Assembly (NCBI RefSeq): GCF_965215815.1
Contig: NZ_CBDCEO010000013.1
Location: 248,001-312,000, forward strand
Origin: Poriferisodalis sp965215815
GTDB taxonomy: Bacteria > Actinomycetota > Acidimicrobiia > Acidimicrobiales > Poriferisodalaceae
Reading direction: 5' to 3'
DNA length: 64,000 nt
In this document: in pieces, positions 35,710 to 44,912 of the stretch
Layout of the letters: each line of letters starts with the position of its first letter
Position numbering within the stretch: position 1 is the stretch's first letter
The notes under the pieces: model-generated
What the model was told of the DNA's origin: nothing
The model's input: the letters and a program-made list of their open reading frames with translations, nothing else
Databases searched by the model: none
Position numbers and translations under genes: made by a program

Positions 35710-36603
35710 TCAACGGGGCCGATCGCCCGCGATCGTCACCCGCAGCATGTGCCGGCGCTGGCCGTGGTAATCGTTCAACGCGTAATGCTGGACGCTGCGG
35801 TTGTCCCACATGGTGAACGTGCCCGGCTCCCAGCGGACCCGGCAGGTGAACTGCTCGTGCACCGAGTGAGCCCACAGCATCTCGAGCAGCGCCTTGGATT
35901 CATTGCGACGCATGCTTGAGATGGCCTCGGTGAAGGGTCGGTTCACGTAGAGCGCCTTCGCACCGGTCTCGGGATGGGTGCGCACGACGGGGTGAGTGAC
36001 CGTGGCTTGGGCCTCGTCGGACACGTCGACCGCCATCGAGCCGCGATCGGATGAGTGGCGGTCCGAATCGCCGCCACGCCCGTACTGGCTGGCTGCGGAG
36101 TGCATCGCCGTCAGGCCTTCGGCGATGCGCTTCATCGTGTCGGACAGCCCGAGGTACGCAGCCTGCTGGTTGGCGAACAGGGTGTCGCCGCCGAATCGCG
36201 GTACCTCCACCGCAAAGAGCGCAGTGGCCATCGGCGGGCATGGCAGGAACGACATCTCCGAATGCCAACCGCCACCGAAGTTGACGGTCTCGTGGGGCTC
36301 CTTGATGATCGGCACCACGTCGGGCTCAGCGGAGGTGCCGCCCAGGTAGGGATGGCGCTCCAGCTCCCCGAAGCGACGGCCGAAGCGCGCCACGTCGGCC
36401 TCATCCATCTGCTGGTCGCGGATCACCACCACGTGGTAGGCGCACAGCGCTTCACGGATCGCAGCGCACCCCGCATCGTCCAGTGAGTTGACATCGAGCG
36501 GACCGCCACCGACCGCCCACAGCTCGACACCCAGCGCGCCAGCCAGGGGCCGTACGTCGAGAACACCCTCTGCGGCTGGCTGTTGTGCTGCTGTCGTGCT
36601 CAT
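35710..36603 (-). CDS. TauD/TfdA-family Fe(II)/2-oxoglutarate dioxygenase
   Basis: 297 residues. Family signs are REALCAYHVVVIRDQQM, FGELERHPYLGG, the iron motif HSE in GGGWHSEMSFL (Glu instead of the common Asp), GGDTLFANQQAAYLGL, VRTHPETGAKALYVNR and the distal His plus Arg in VQHYALNDYHGQRRHMLR. It should hydroxylate an organic acid or sulfonate/ether substrate using 2-oxoglutarate. ATG 36603 overlaps the stop of the LLM gene (ATGA). Confidence 0.87.
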   Translation of the reverse strand: MSTTAAQQPAAEGVLDVRPLAGALGVELWAVGGGPLDVNSLDDAGCAAIREALCAYHVVVIRDQQMDEADVARFGRRFGELERHPYLGGTSAEPDVVPIIKEPHETVNFGGGWHSEMSFLPCPPMATALFAVEVPRFGGDTLFANQQAAYLGLSDTMKRIAEGLTAMHSAASQYGRGGDSDRHSSDRGSMAVDVSDEAQATVTHPVVRTHPETGAKALYVNRPFTEAISSMRRNESKALLEMLWAHSVHEQFTCRVRWEPGTFTMWDNRSVQHYALNDYHGQRRHMLRVTIAGDRPR

Positions 36604-37658
36604 CGCGCATCGCTCCCCTGCTGCGCTCCGCGGGTCGCTCCCGCAGCAGCCGTGGCCGCCAGCGGATCTGCTTGCCGCAGTCGCCGTGCCACTTCCCCTG
36701 CCGCAAGTATCGCCTCGTTGGGGTCGGGACCGCACGGGGTCATGTTCACGTGCCGGCAACCCGCCTCAAGGTACGGCAAGAAGAACTCCACGATGTCATC
36801 GACGGTGCCATAGGGCGTGTACTTCTCGAAGGCCTTGAAGGGCACGCGGTAGAAGCGTTCGAGCTCGGGGCCGACACAGCCCGCCGCCTGTTCCCGGCTG
36901 TCGCCGATGCCAACCCACAATTGGATGCCATGGTCGGGAACGTCCGGGGCCGCACCCAGAACCGTCCGCTCGGTCGCAGCAGTCTCGGCGTAGAGGCGCA
37001 GTGCCGCCTGGTAATGCTCGATGGTGCACCAGATGCCCAGCCACCCATCGGCGAAGCGTCCGGCGCGGCGGATCGCCGCATCGGATCGCCCGCCGACGTA
37101 GGTCGGGATGGGCGGGTCGGGCACCGGGATGATGCGGGCTTGTGACAGCGAGAAAAACTCACCCTCGTGATTGACGGTCTCGCCGCCCAGCAGCCGCAAC
37201 ACGATGTCGAGCGACTCGTCGGTCCGCCGCCCGCGCGTGCGGGGATCGACGCCGCACACTTCGACCTCGTGCCGGTCGTCGCCGCCGATGCCGACGCCGA
37301 AACTGATTCGCCCGGGGGCCATTTCGGCCAGGTTTGCCAGCTGGCGGGCGACGGGAACCGGGTGACGCAGCGGCAGGAGGTACACACCCAGGTAGACGCC
37401 CAGGCTCGGGTGGAGATTGGCCAGCGCTGCTGCGGTCACCATGCCGTCATTGCCGTGACCGATCCGGAAGCTGACGTGGTCGGCGAAGAACATGCAATCG
37501 ATGCCGGCATCGGCGACGAGCTCCACCATGCGGCGGCGCTGCGCCCATGGTCGCGACCAGAGCTTGATGTCGGGCGTGACACCGACCCGGATGGGCGGCA
37601 CCTCGCCATGTGCTGGCGTCGAAACTGGCTCCCCATTTCGGCTAGTGCTGTCGCTCAC
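36600..37658 (-). CDS. LLM-class F420-dependent oxidoreductase
   Basis: 352 residues of the luciferase-like superfamily: RRRMVELVADAGIDCMFFADHV, SLGVYLGVYLLPLRHPVPVARQLANLAEMAPGR in register, FGVGIGGDDRHE, DPPIPTYVGGRSDAAIRRAGRFADGWLG. The N-terminal 20 residues are outside the fold. It overlaps the P450 gene (GTGA) and the TauD gene (ATGA), so three oxidative enzymes are translationally coupled. The substrate is unknown. Confidence 0.86.
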   Translation of the reverse strand: MSDSTSRNGEPVSTPAHGEVPPIRVGVTPDIKLWSRPWAQRRRMVELVADAGIDCMFFADHVSFRIGHGNDGMVTAAALANLHPSLGVYLGVYLLPLRHPVPVARQLANLAEMAPGRISFGVGIGGDDRHEVEVCGVDPRTRGRRTDESLDIVLRLLGGETVNHEGEFFSLSQARIIPVPDPPIPTYVGGRSDAAIRRAGRFADGWLGIWCTIEHYQAALRLYAETAATERTVLGAAPDVPDHGIQLWVGIGDSREQAAGCVGPELERFYRVPFKAFEKYTPYGTVDDIVEFFLPYLEAGCRHVNMTPCGPDPNEAILAAGEVARRLRQADPLAATAAAGATRGAQQGSDAR

Positions 37659-39034
37659 TGGGCCTCCTCGGTAAGAGGTGTGTCCCAGATCACCGGCAGG
37701 TGCTTGAAGCCGTGCTGGAAGTTCGACAGCAGTCGCTGCGGCGGGCGGGCGGGATCGAGCCGCAGGTTCGCCAGCCGCGACAGCGCCTCGGAGAACATGG
37801 CGGTCATCTGGCGGCGCGCCAGGTGCGCACCCAGGCAGAAGTGCGGTCCAGCGCCGAAGGTGAGATGGTCGTTCGGGCTGCGCTCGATGTCGAAGTGGTC
37901 GGGCTCGGCGAACACGGCTGGATCCCGGTTCGCCGCCACGTGAAAGACCACCACTTTGTCGCCCGCCTGAATTGGGCAGCCGCCCAATTCGACGTCACGC
38001 GAAGCAGTACGCCGGAAGTGCACGACCGGCGGTATGAACCGCAGCATCTCCTCGATGGCGCCGGGCAGCAGAGCGGGGTCCGCGAGCAGCTTCCCAAGCT
38101 GATCGGGATGCTGCAGCAGCGCCCACATGCCGCCCGGAATGCCGTTGCGCAGCGTCTCGTTGCCCGCCACCGCGAACAGGAAGAACATGGTCTCGAACTC
38201 TTCGTTGGTGATGCCGCCCTCGTCGTCGGGCGCCGCCAGCAGGATCGACACCACGTCGGAGCCCGGATTCGCTCGCTTGTGTTCGGCGAGGTCAAGGGCG
38301 TAGGCGTACATGTCTGCGAGGCCTTCGCGGGAGCGAGGGTCGGGCATGCGGCCGTCGGACCCCGGGCGGATCTCGGCGCGCACCTCCCGGGAACGCCGCG
38401 CCATCTCCGTGCCGGTCGCCGGGTCGAACGCGTCGGAGACCGCGTACTCGGCGTCCTGGTAGCCGATGACCCGGTTGGACCAGTCGAACAGCAGCATCCG
38501 GTCCTCGGTCGGCACGCCCATGATGTCGGCGAGCGTCAGCAGCGGCAGTTCGGCCGAGACCTCCTTGGCGAAGTCGGCGCGGCCGCGGTCCGCCACGTTG
38601 TCGACGAGCATCCTGGCCCGATCCGAGATCGTGGCCTCCAACTCCGCCACTGCACTGGGCGTGAACGAGCGCATGAGCAGTCGCCGAAGCCGCGTGTGCT
38701 GCGGGGGGTCCTGGTTGAGCATCATCCGCTGGACAAACATGAGCATCTCGGCGGTCTTCGGATCGCGGATCTGCGTGCCGCCGAGGTGGGACGAGAATGT
38801 CCCCGGGTCGCGCAGCACCCGGTTCATCAGCTCGTGAGTGAGCACCGCCCAGAAGCCGGGACCCGGTTCCCAGCCCATCAGTTCGGGCTCACCGATCCAG
38901 TGGACCGGAGCGTGAGCTCGAAGCTCGGCGATCAGGTCATGGGGCACGCCGTCCACAAACGTGCGCGGGTCGAACAGCGGTGTCGGGTCCGGAGCCGTGC
39001 CGGTGCCACCAGATCCTTCGATGGCTGCGGGCAT
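37655..39034 (-). CDS. Cytochrome P450
   Basis: 459 residues. The haem-binding motif FGAGPHFCLGAHLAR is near residue 395, the I-helix reads LFAVAGNETLRNGIPGG, the ExxR is EEMLR and the neighbourhood HFRRTASRDVELGG is typical. The pattern resembles actinobacterial P450s of the steroid and fatty-acid type (CYP125/CYP142/CYP124-like); which one is not certain. It is second in the leftward operon, four bases after the MFS stop. Redox partners are not adjacent. Confidence 0.92.
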   Translation of the reverse strand: MPAAIEGSGGTGTAPDPTPLFDPRTFVDGVPHDLIAELRAHAPVHWIGEPELMGWEPGPGFWAVLTHELMNRVLRDPGTFSSHLGGTQIRDPKTAEMLMFVQRMMLNQDPPQHTRLRRLLMRSFTPSAVAELEATISDRARMLVDNVADRGRADFAKEVSAELPLLTLADIMGVPTEDRMLLFDWSNRVIGYQDAEYAVSDAFDPATGTEMARRSREVRAEIRPGSDGRMPDPRSREGLADMYAYALDLAEHKRANPGSDVVSILLAAPDDEGGITNEEFETMFFLFAVAGNETLRNGIPGGMWALLQHPDQLGKLLADPALLPGAIEEMLRFIPPVVHFRRTASRDVELGGCPIQAGDKVVVFHVAANRDPAVFAEPDHFDIERSPNDHLTFGAGPHFCLGAHLARRQMTAMFSEALSRLANLRLDPARPPQRLLSNFQHGFKHLPVIWDTPLTEEAQ

Positions 39035-39039
39035 CCCGC

Positions 39040-40335
39040 TCAGCCTGCCACCTGGCGTTGGGGCACATCGGTGCTTGGGGTTCCGCGAGTCGAGCGGATC
39101 GGAGGAGCAGGCGGCTTGGCAAGCACGAAGAACAGCATTCCCATGCCCGTCAAGATTGCGAGTGCCACGAAGCCGAAGGCATAGCTGCCGGTCATGTCAG
39201 CCAGCCAGCCCGCCGCCAGCGGGCCGATGACCGGTCCCATCATCACGATGACCGAGCTGATGCCCATAATTGCTGCGAACGAGGACGAGCCGAAGTAGTC
39301 GGCCCGCAGCGCCTGCATGAGCGGCCCTCGTGCTCCCCACGCCAATCCGTGCAGCAGCAGGAACGCCACGATGATCGCCAGATTCGGCGCCCATGCCAAC
39401 AGCAGCAGGCCCGCAGCGTGTCCGAACATGGCAACCGAGGCGATGAGTCGTTTGTTGACGCGGTCGCCCAGCCAGCCGCCGACGGCCATGCCAGCCAGTT
39501 GCATCAGCGGCAGCGCTGCAGCGACGAAGCTGGCTCGCTGCAGCGAGTATCCCCGTTCAGCCGTCAGATAGAGCTGGAGGTGCGCCATGACGGCACCCAC
39601 CACCAGCAAGGCGCTCATGTGCCCGAGCGAGATCATCCAGAACGCACGCGTGCGCACTGCCTCGGCGGCGGTGAAGTGGATGTCCGAAAGTCCCTCGGCG
39701 CGCACCGTGCGGCTATTGGAGACAACTACGGCGCCGCCGTCGACCTCTTGGCCGTAGTCCTCGGGCCGTCCTTCGAGGTACTTGGCGAGCCACCAGGCCA
39801 CAATGGCGCCCCCGACGCCGGACACCGCCGCGGTGGTGCGCCAGCCGAAGCGTGAGAACGACAGCACCACCAGCGGCACGCCCATGCCGCCGAGGGCGAG
39901 GCCCATGCCGCCGATTGCCAGCGCTCGTGCCCGCAACCGCTCGAACCAGCGCACGATCGAAACCGTCACGGTCAAGAACCCGCAGAATCCGGTGCCGATG
40001 GCGAGTATCAGGAACGCGCCATAGAACTGCCACAGCGAATGGATCTGGCTGAACGCCACAAAGCCGATTGCCATGAACACGGCCCCGGTTCGAGCAATGG
40101 CCCGAGGCCCGAAGCGGTCAAGCAACCAGCCTTGGGCGGGTCCGAGCAGCGCCGTCTCGGCACGGTTCATGGCGAACGCGCCTGACAGGGCCGTCTTGCT
40201 CCAGCCGAATTCCTTCTCGAGCTCGACGAGGTAGGAGCCCATCGCGTGCATCACCAAGGCGGCCTGAAGGCCTTGCGTGATTCCTCCGGCGGTCACCACC
40301 CTCCAGCCGCGGAAGGCGGTGCGCCGTTTGGACAT
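39040..40335 (-). CDS. Major facilitator superfamily transporter (MCT/OFA-like)
   Basis: 431 residues and about twelve hydrophobic segments. FRGWRVVTAGGITQGL at the N-terminus and GPAQGWLLDRFGPRAIARTGAV (loop 2-3 motif) fit monocarboxylate/oxalate-type MFS carriers. ATG 40335 is preceded by AGGA eight bases upstream; a longer open frame continues to 40971 but overlaps the ureidopropionase gene. It is the first gene of the leftward run and probably imports the substrate oxidised by the P450, LLM and TauD enzymes. Confidence 0.87.
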   Translation of the reverse strand: MSKRRTAFRGWRVVTAGGITQGLQAALVMHAMGSYLVELEKEFGWSKTALSGAFAMNRAETALLGPAQGWLLDRFGPRAIARTGAVFMAIGFVAFSQIHSLWQFYGAFLILAIGTGFCGFLTVTVSIVRWFERLRARALAIGGMGLALGGMGVPLVVLSFSRFGWRTTAAVSGVGGAIVAWWLAKYLEGRPEDYGQEVDGGAVVVSNSRTVRAEGLSDIHFTAAEAVRTRAFWMISLGHMSALLVVGAVMAHLQLYLTAERGYSLQRASFVAAALPLMQLAGMAVGGWLGDRVNKRLIASVAMFGHAAGLLLLAWAPNLAIIVAFLLLHGLAWGARGPLMQALRADYFGSSSFAAIMGISSVIVMMGPVIGPLAAGWLADMTGSYAFGFVALAILTGMGMLFFVLAKPPAPPIRSTRGTPSTDVPQRQVAG

Positions 40336-40494
40336 CGGTACATCCTGCCCGATAGGGCCTGTACCGCGTCGGACGCATCTGGCGACACCGTATGGACGCT
40401 GTGGGGGAAATTGCCCCCTTGCGCCCTGATCTAAGCTCCCTTCTTTCCATTCACCACGGAAACTCGTCCACCCATCGAGCGAGGGAGGCACCAC

Positions 40495-41337
40495 ATGGCC
40501 CGAACAGTCACCGCCGCGATCGTCCAGGTGGCCTGGACCGGCGACAAGGAATCCATGATCGAGCTCCACGAGAAGCACGTCGCCGCCGCCGCCGCCGCCG
40601 GTGCCAGGGTGATGTGCTTTCAAGAGCTGTTCTACGGACCCTATTTCTGCCAAGTGCAGGACGCCGAGTACTACTCCTACGCGGAAGCCATCCCCGATGG
40701 CCCAACCACTCAGCGTTTCTGTGAGCTCGCCGCCCAGCACGAGATGGTGCTCGTCGTGCCCATGTACGAGCGAGAGAAGGCCGGGTTCCTCTACAACACC
40801 GCAGCCGTGATCGACGCCGACGGGACCTATCTCGGCAAGTACCGCAAGAACCACATCCCGCAGGTCAAGGGGTTCTGGGAGAAGTTCTATTTCCGGCCTG
40901 GCAACCTCGGCTACCCGGTATTTGAGACCGCAGTCGGCACCATCGGCGTGTACATCTGCTACGACCGACATTTCCCCGAGGGCTGGCGGGCACTCGGGCT
41001 CGCCGGAGCGGAGATCGTCTTCAACCCCTCCGCCACCAGCCGGGGACTGTCCGCCTACCTGTGGCAGCTCGAACAGACCTCCGCTGCGGCGGCCAACATG
41101 TACTACGTCGGGGCCATCAACCGGGTCGGCATCGAGCCGCTCGGCGACAACGATTTCTACGGGACGTCGTACTTCGCCAACCCGCGGGGCCAGATCGTGG
41201 AGACGGCCGCATCGGACCGGGACGAAGAGCTCATGGTGCGCGAGCTCGACCTCGAAGTGATCGACGAGGTCCGCAACCAGTGGGCCTTCTACCGGGACCG
41301 CCGCCCCGACTCCTACGGGCCGCTGACGGCGCCCTGA
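40495..41337 (+). CDS. Nitrilase-superfamily amidohydrolase, beta-ureidopropionase type
   Basis: 280 residues with the catalytic Glu-Lys-Cys triad: CFQELFYGPYF, KYRKNHIPQ and GVYICYDRHFPEGWRALGLAGAE (split GVYICYDRHFPEG). The pattern is close to N-carbamoyl-beta-alanine amidohydrolases and N-carbamoylputrescine amidases. With dihydropyrimidinase next, hydrolysis of N-carbamoyl-beta-alanine to beta-alanine, CO2 and ammonia is the best reading. GGGAGG lies seven bases before ATG 40495. It starts a rightward run of seven genes. Confidence 0.9.
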   Translation: MARTVTAAIVQVAWTGDKESMIELHEKHVAAAAAAGARVMCFQELFYGPYFCQVQDAEYYSYAEAIPDGPTTQRFCELAAQHEMVLVVPMYEREKAGFLYNTAAVIDADGTYLGKYRKNHIPQVKGFWEKFYFRPGNLGYPVFETAVGTIGVYICYDRHFPEGWRALGLAGAEIVFNPSATSRGLSAYLWQLEQTSAAAANMYYVGAINRVGIEPLGDNDFYGTSYFANPRGQIVETAASDRDEELMVRELDLEVIDEVRNQWAFYRDRRPDSYGPLTAP

Positions 41338-41410
41338 GCCGGGTGATCCTGACCCGGATCACCGACGACACTTCCACAACGCTGAGCTAGCCGCACAGGG
41401 GGACACGACG

Positions 41411-42820
41411 ATGGCGACGCTGATCAAGGGAGGCACCGTTGTCAGCTCGACCGGCGCGGATCCGGCCGAGGTGCTCATAGACGGTGAGCAAATCGTGGCC
41501 GTTCTGCAACCAGGCAGCGACATCGCGGATGCGGCCGCGCGGGGCGCCGAAGTCGTCGACGCCACCGGACGGCTGGTAGTGCCCGGCGGGGTGGACGTGC
41601 ACACCCACATGGAGCTGCCTTTCGGCGGCACCTATGCGTCCGACACGTTCGAGACGGGATCGAGGGCCGCGGCCTGGGGTGGCACCACCACCATCGTCGA
41701 CTTCGCGGTGCAAAAGACCGGCGAGAACGTGCGTGAGTGCCTTGACGCCTGGATGGCCAAGGCCGAAGGCAACTGCGCTGTGGACTTCGGCTTCCACATG
41801 ATCATCGGCGGCGTCGACAACGACTCGCTTAAGGAAATGGACCTGCTGGTCAACGAGGGCATCACCAGCTTCAAGCTGTTCATGGCCTACCCGGGAGTGT
41901 TCCTCGCTGACGACGGACAGATCCTGCGGGCCATGCAGCAGGCAGCCGGCAACGGCGGGCTGATCATGATGCACGCCGAGAACGGCTTGGCCATCGACGT
42001 GCTGGCCGCGCAAGCCGTCGAGCGGGGCGAGACCGCTCCGGTCACCCACGGCTACGTGCGGCGAAAAGAACTGGAGTCTGAGGCGACGCACCGGGCAATC
42101 CAGCTGGCCAAGGTGGGGGCAGCGCCGCTGTACATCGTGCATCTGTCTGCGGCCGAGGCGTTGGAGCAGGTGGCGCTGGCGCGCGACGCCGGCATGAACG
42201 TCTTCGCCGAGACCTGCCCGCAGTACCTGCACTTCAGCCTGGAGGAGCACCTCGACCGACCCGGATTCGAGGGGGCGGCCTACGTGTGCTCGACGCCGAT
42301 TCGCTCGCGGTCCGAAGGCCACCAGGACGCACTGTGGAAGGGCCTGCGAACCAACGACCTAGCCGTCGTGTCCACCGACCACTGCCCGTTCTGCATGAAG
42401 GAGCAAAAGGAGCTGGGTCTCGGCGACTTCCGGGCGATCCCCAACGGCATCGGCGGCGTCGAGCATCGCATGGACATGATCTACCAAGGCGTGGTCACCG
42501 GCGAGATCGGCCTGCCTCGTTGGGTCGAGCTGTGCGCCACCACCCCGGCTCGCATGATGGGCCTGTACCCCCGCAAGGGGATCATCTCAGCGGGTGCCGA
42601 CGCCGACGTCGTGATCTACGACCCCGACAAGCGGTGGACCGTCAGCGTCGACAACCATCACATGAACATCGACCACTCGGCGTACGAGGGTGTCGAGGTG
42701 ACCGGCCATGTCGACACCGTGTTCTCCCGGGGTCGCAGGATCATCGACGACGGCCAGTACCTGGGCCGCGCCGGCGACGGGAAGTACCTGCCCCGTGGCC
42801 TCTGCCAATACCTGCAGTAG
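41411..42820 (+). CDS. Dihydropyrimidinase / D-hydantoinase
   Basis: 469 residues of the cyclic amidohydrolase family: GGVDVHTHMELPFGG (metal His pair), ITSFKLFMAYPG (Lys that is carboxylated), MMHAENG, YIVHLSAAEA, VSTDHCPF (metal Asp). It opens the ring of dihydrouracil, dihydrothymine or a hydantoin to the N-carbamoyl acid, the substrate of the preceding gene. AGGGGGA precedes ATG 41411. Length is normal. Confidence 0.93.
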   Translation: MATLIKGGTVVSSTGADPAEVLIDGEQIVAVLQPGSDIADAAARGAEVVDATGRLVVPGGVDVHTHMELPFGGTYASDTFETGSRAAAWGGTTTIVDFAVQKTGENVRECLDAWMAKAEGNCAVDFGFHMIIGGVDNDSLKEMDLLVNEGITSFKLFMAYPGVFLADDGQILRAMQQAAGNGGLIMMHAENGLAIDVLAAQAVERGETAPVTHGYVRRKELESEATHRAIQLAKVGAAPLYIVHLSAAEALEQVALARDAGMNVFAETCPQYLHFSLEEHLDRPGFEGAAYVCSTPIRSRSEGHQDALWKGLRTNDLAVVSTDHCPFCMKEQKELGLGDFRAIPNGIGGVEHRMDMIYQGVVTGEIGLPRWVELCATTPARMMGLYPRKGIISAGADADVVIYDPDKRWTVSVDNHHMNIDHSAYEGVEVTGHVDTVFSRGRRIIDDGQYLGRAGDGKYLPRGLCQYLQ

Positions 42821-42886
42821 GAGGCGCCGCCAAGACCCAGCTCGACTACACGTAATTCCCGCTGATCAGATCGGAGGATTGAGAAC

Positions 42887-43888
42887 ATGGATTTTGGCGT
42901 TGTTCTGCAAACGGATCCTCCCGCGTGGCGAGTGATCGACCTGGCTCGGCGGGCTGAGACCCTGGGCTTCTCCTACGGGTGGACGTTCGACAGCCACGTG
43001 CTGTGGCAGGAGCCGTACGTGATCTACAGCCAGATGCTGTCGGCCACGAATCGGATGGTCGTCGGCCCGATGGTCACCAACCCGGGCACCCGGAACCCGA
43101 CGGTGACCGCCTCGATGTTCGCCACGCTCAACGACATGTTCGGCAACCGCACGGTGTGCGGCATCGGCCGGGGCGACTCGGCCATGCGAGTGCTCGGGCA
43201 CACCCCCACCAGCCTCGCCACGCTGGCCGAGTCGATGACCGTCATCAAGGGCTTGGCCGAGGGCCGCGAGGTCGAATACAACGGCACGCGGCAGCAATTC
43301 CCGTGGTCGGCGGGCAGTCGGCTCGACATCTGGATGGCCGCCTACGGGCCGCGGGCGCTGCAGCTCTGCGGCGAGCAGGCCGATGGCTTCATCCTGCAGC
43401 TGGCTGACCCTCAGATCACCGAGTGGACCGTCGCCGCCGTCCGGAGGGCCGCGGCAGAGGTTGGTCGCAATCCCGACGACCTCTACATATGCGTCGCCGC
43501 GCCTGCCTACGTCGGCGACGACCTCGCCCACCAGCGCGATCAGTGCCGGTGGTTCGGGGGCATGGTCGGCAACCATGTGGCGGACCTCGTGGAGCGTTAC
43601 GGCGACACCGGCGGCGCGGTGCCTCAAGCACTCACCGACTACATCTCCGGGCGCGAGGGCTACGACTACGCCGAGCACGGCAAGGCCGGCAACATCCACA
43701 CCGACTTCGTCCCTGACGACGTGATCGACCGGTTCTGCATTCTCGGCGACGCCAGCAGCCACATCGCCCGGCTCGCCGAGCTGCGCGAACTGGGCGTTGA
43801 CCAGTTCGCCATCTACCTGATGCACGACGCCAAAGACGAAACACTGAGCGCCTACGGCCAGCAGATCATTCCGGCGCTGGGAACCTGA
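42887..43888 (+). CDS. LLM-class F420-dependent oxidoreductase of the dihydropyrimidinase-linked group
   Basis: 333 residues: MDFGVVLQTDPPAWRVIDLA, GWTFDSHVLWQEPYVIYSQ, GPMVTNPGTRNPTVTASMFATLND in register, CGIGRGDSAMRVLG and IWMAAYGPRALQLCGEQADG. This matches the TIGR03842-like F420 group that often sits beside dihydropyrimidinase genes. GGAGG precedes the ATG. A reduction or oxidation of the pyrimidine/hydantoin ring is inferred from context only. Confidence 0.86.
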   Translation: MDFGVVLQTDPPAWRVIDLARRAETLGFSYGWTFDSHVLWQEPYVIYSQMLSATNRMVVGPMVTNPGTRNPTVTASMFATLNDMFGNRTVCGIGRGDSAMRVLGHTPTSLATLAESMTVIKGLAEGREVEYNGTRQQFPWSAGSRLDIWMAAYGPRALQLCGEQADGFILQLADPQITEWTVAAVRRAAAEVGRNPDDLYICVAAPAYVGDDLAHQRDQCRWFGGMVGNHVADLVERYGDTGGAVPQALTDYISGREGYDYAEHGKAGNIHTDFVPDDVIDRFCILGDASSHIARLAELRELGVDQFAIYLMHDAKDETLSAYGQQIIPALGT

Positions 43889-43898
43889 CCGGCGCGTC

Positions 43899-44876
43899 GT
43901 GCAAGCAGACACCGCTACCCCGGCGACGATCGACCCGATCGTCCGAGACCAGTTTCTTCGACAGCAGGCGGCCCGCGAGCGCCGGCGCGCCCGAGCCCGC
44001 CAAACCTTGCGCCAGGTGGTCGTACTGGCCCTGTTCGTGTGCCTGCTGGGCCTTGCCTATACCGCCTACAAGAAGGTGGGAACAGCCATCGACGACGGTC
44101 AGTCGAGCTGGCCTGTGATCGGGTCGTTCCTGCCCGAGACCAACGACTTGAAAATGCCGCCGGTGACCGACATCGTCTCGGGGATCTTCGCTGAGCCCAG
44201 GGGCACCGGCCAGGCCTTCTGGACGATCATCGCCACCGAAGCTGCCTTCACGCTGCGAGAGGCAGCGGTGGGGTTCACCATCGGGGTATTGGTCGGCTTG
44301 GGCATCGCCATCGTGCTCACCACGTCGGGGCGCTTGGAGCGTGCGCTGGTGCCCCACGTCATCGCCAGCCAGACCATTCCGCTGATCGCCATCGCGCCCA
44401 TCATCGTGATCTGGGGCCGCAAGAGCTTGGACTTTCTGCCCTTCGAGTGGCAGGACTGGATGTCGGTTTCGGTCATCGCCACCTACCTGACCTTCTTCCC
44501 AGTGACGATCAACGGCCTGCGAGGCCTGCTGTCCCCCCGGTCCGAGGACCTCGAGCTGATGGACTCCTACGCGGCACGATGGGGCCAGACGCTGTGGCGG
44601 CTGCGCTTGCCGGCATCGCTGCCCTACTTGTTCGCTGCGTTCAAGATTGCGGCCACGGCCAGCGTCGTAGGCGCCATCGTGGGCGAGATCTCTGCCGGGG
44701 TGAAGGGCGGGCTGGGCCGCCGGGTGCTGCTGGAGGCCCAGCGCTACACGACGGGGCCCGAACGCCTCTATGTAGCCGTGCTGGGGGCGGCGGTTCTCGG
44801 GATCGTCGTTTTCTCGGTGATCTCGTCGGTCGAGTACGCGCTCGTGGGACGCAAGGGCCGGGAGGCTGTCACATGA
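43899..44876 (+). CDS. ABC transporter permease (SsuC/ThiX-like)
   Basis: 325 residues with a single N-terminal helix (VVLALFVCLLGLAYTAY) before the transport domain. The EAA-type loop is recognisable in ELMDSYAARWGQTLWRLRLPASLPYLFAAFKIAATAS, here spread over that region. It should work with the second permease, the ATPase and the NMT1-type binding protein that follow. GTG 43899 lies ten bases after the previous stop, and its TGA overlaps the ATPase start (ATGA). Confidence 0.87.
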   Translation: MQADTATPATIDPIVRDQFLRQQAARERRRARARQTLRQVVVLALFVCLLGLAYTAYKKVGTAIDDGQSSWPVIGSFLPETNDLKMPPVTDIVSGIFAEPRGTGQAFWTIIATEAAFTLREAAVGFTIGVLVGLGIAIVLTTSGRLERALVPHVIASQTIPLIAIAPIIVIWGRKSLDFLPFEWQDWMSVSVIATYLTFFPVTINGLRGLLSPRSEDLELMDSYAARWGQTLWRLRLPASLPYLFAAFKIAATASVVGAIVGEISAGVKGGLGRRVLLEAQRYTTGPERLYVAVLGAAVLGIVVFSVISSVEYALVGRKGREAVT

Positions 44877-44912
44877 GCGACGGGCACATGAGCGACGGGC
44901 ACATGAGCGACG
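44873..44912 (+). repeat. 15-bp tandem repeat covering the ATPase start codon
   Basis: ATGAGCGACGGGCAC occurs at 44873-44887 and 44888-44902, with a partial third copy (ATGAGCGACG) to 44912. Each copy provides an in-frame ATG, and the first overlaps the permease stop. Copy number changes would leave the frame intact. Confidence 0.85.
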
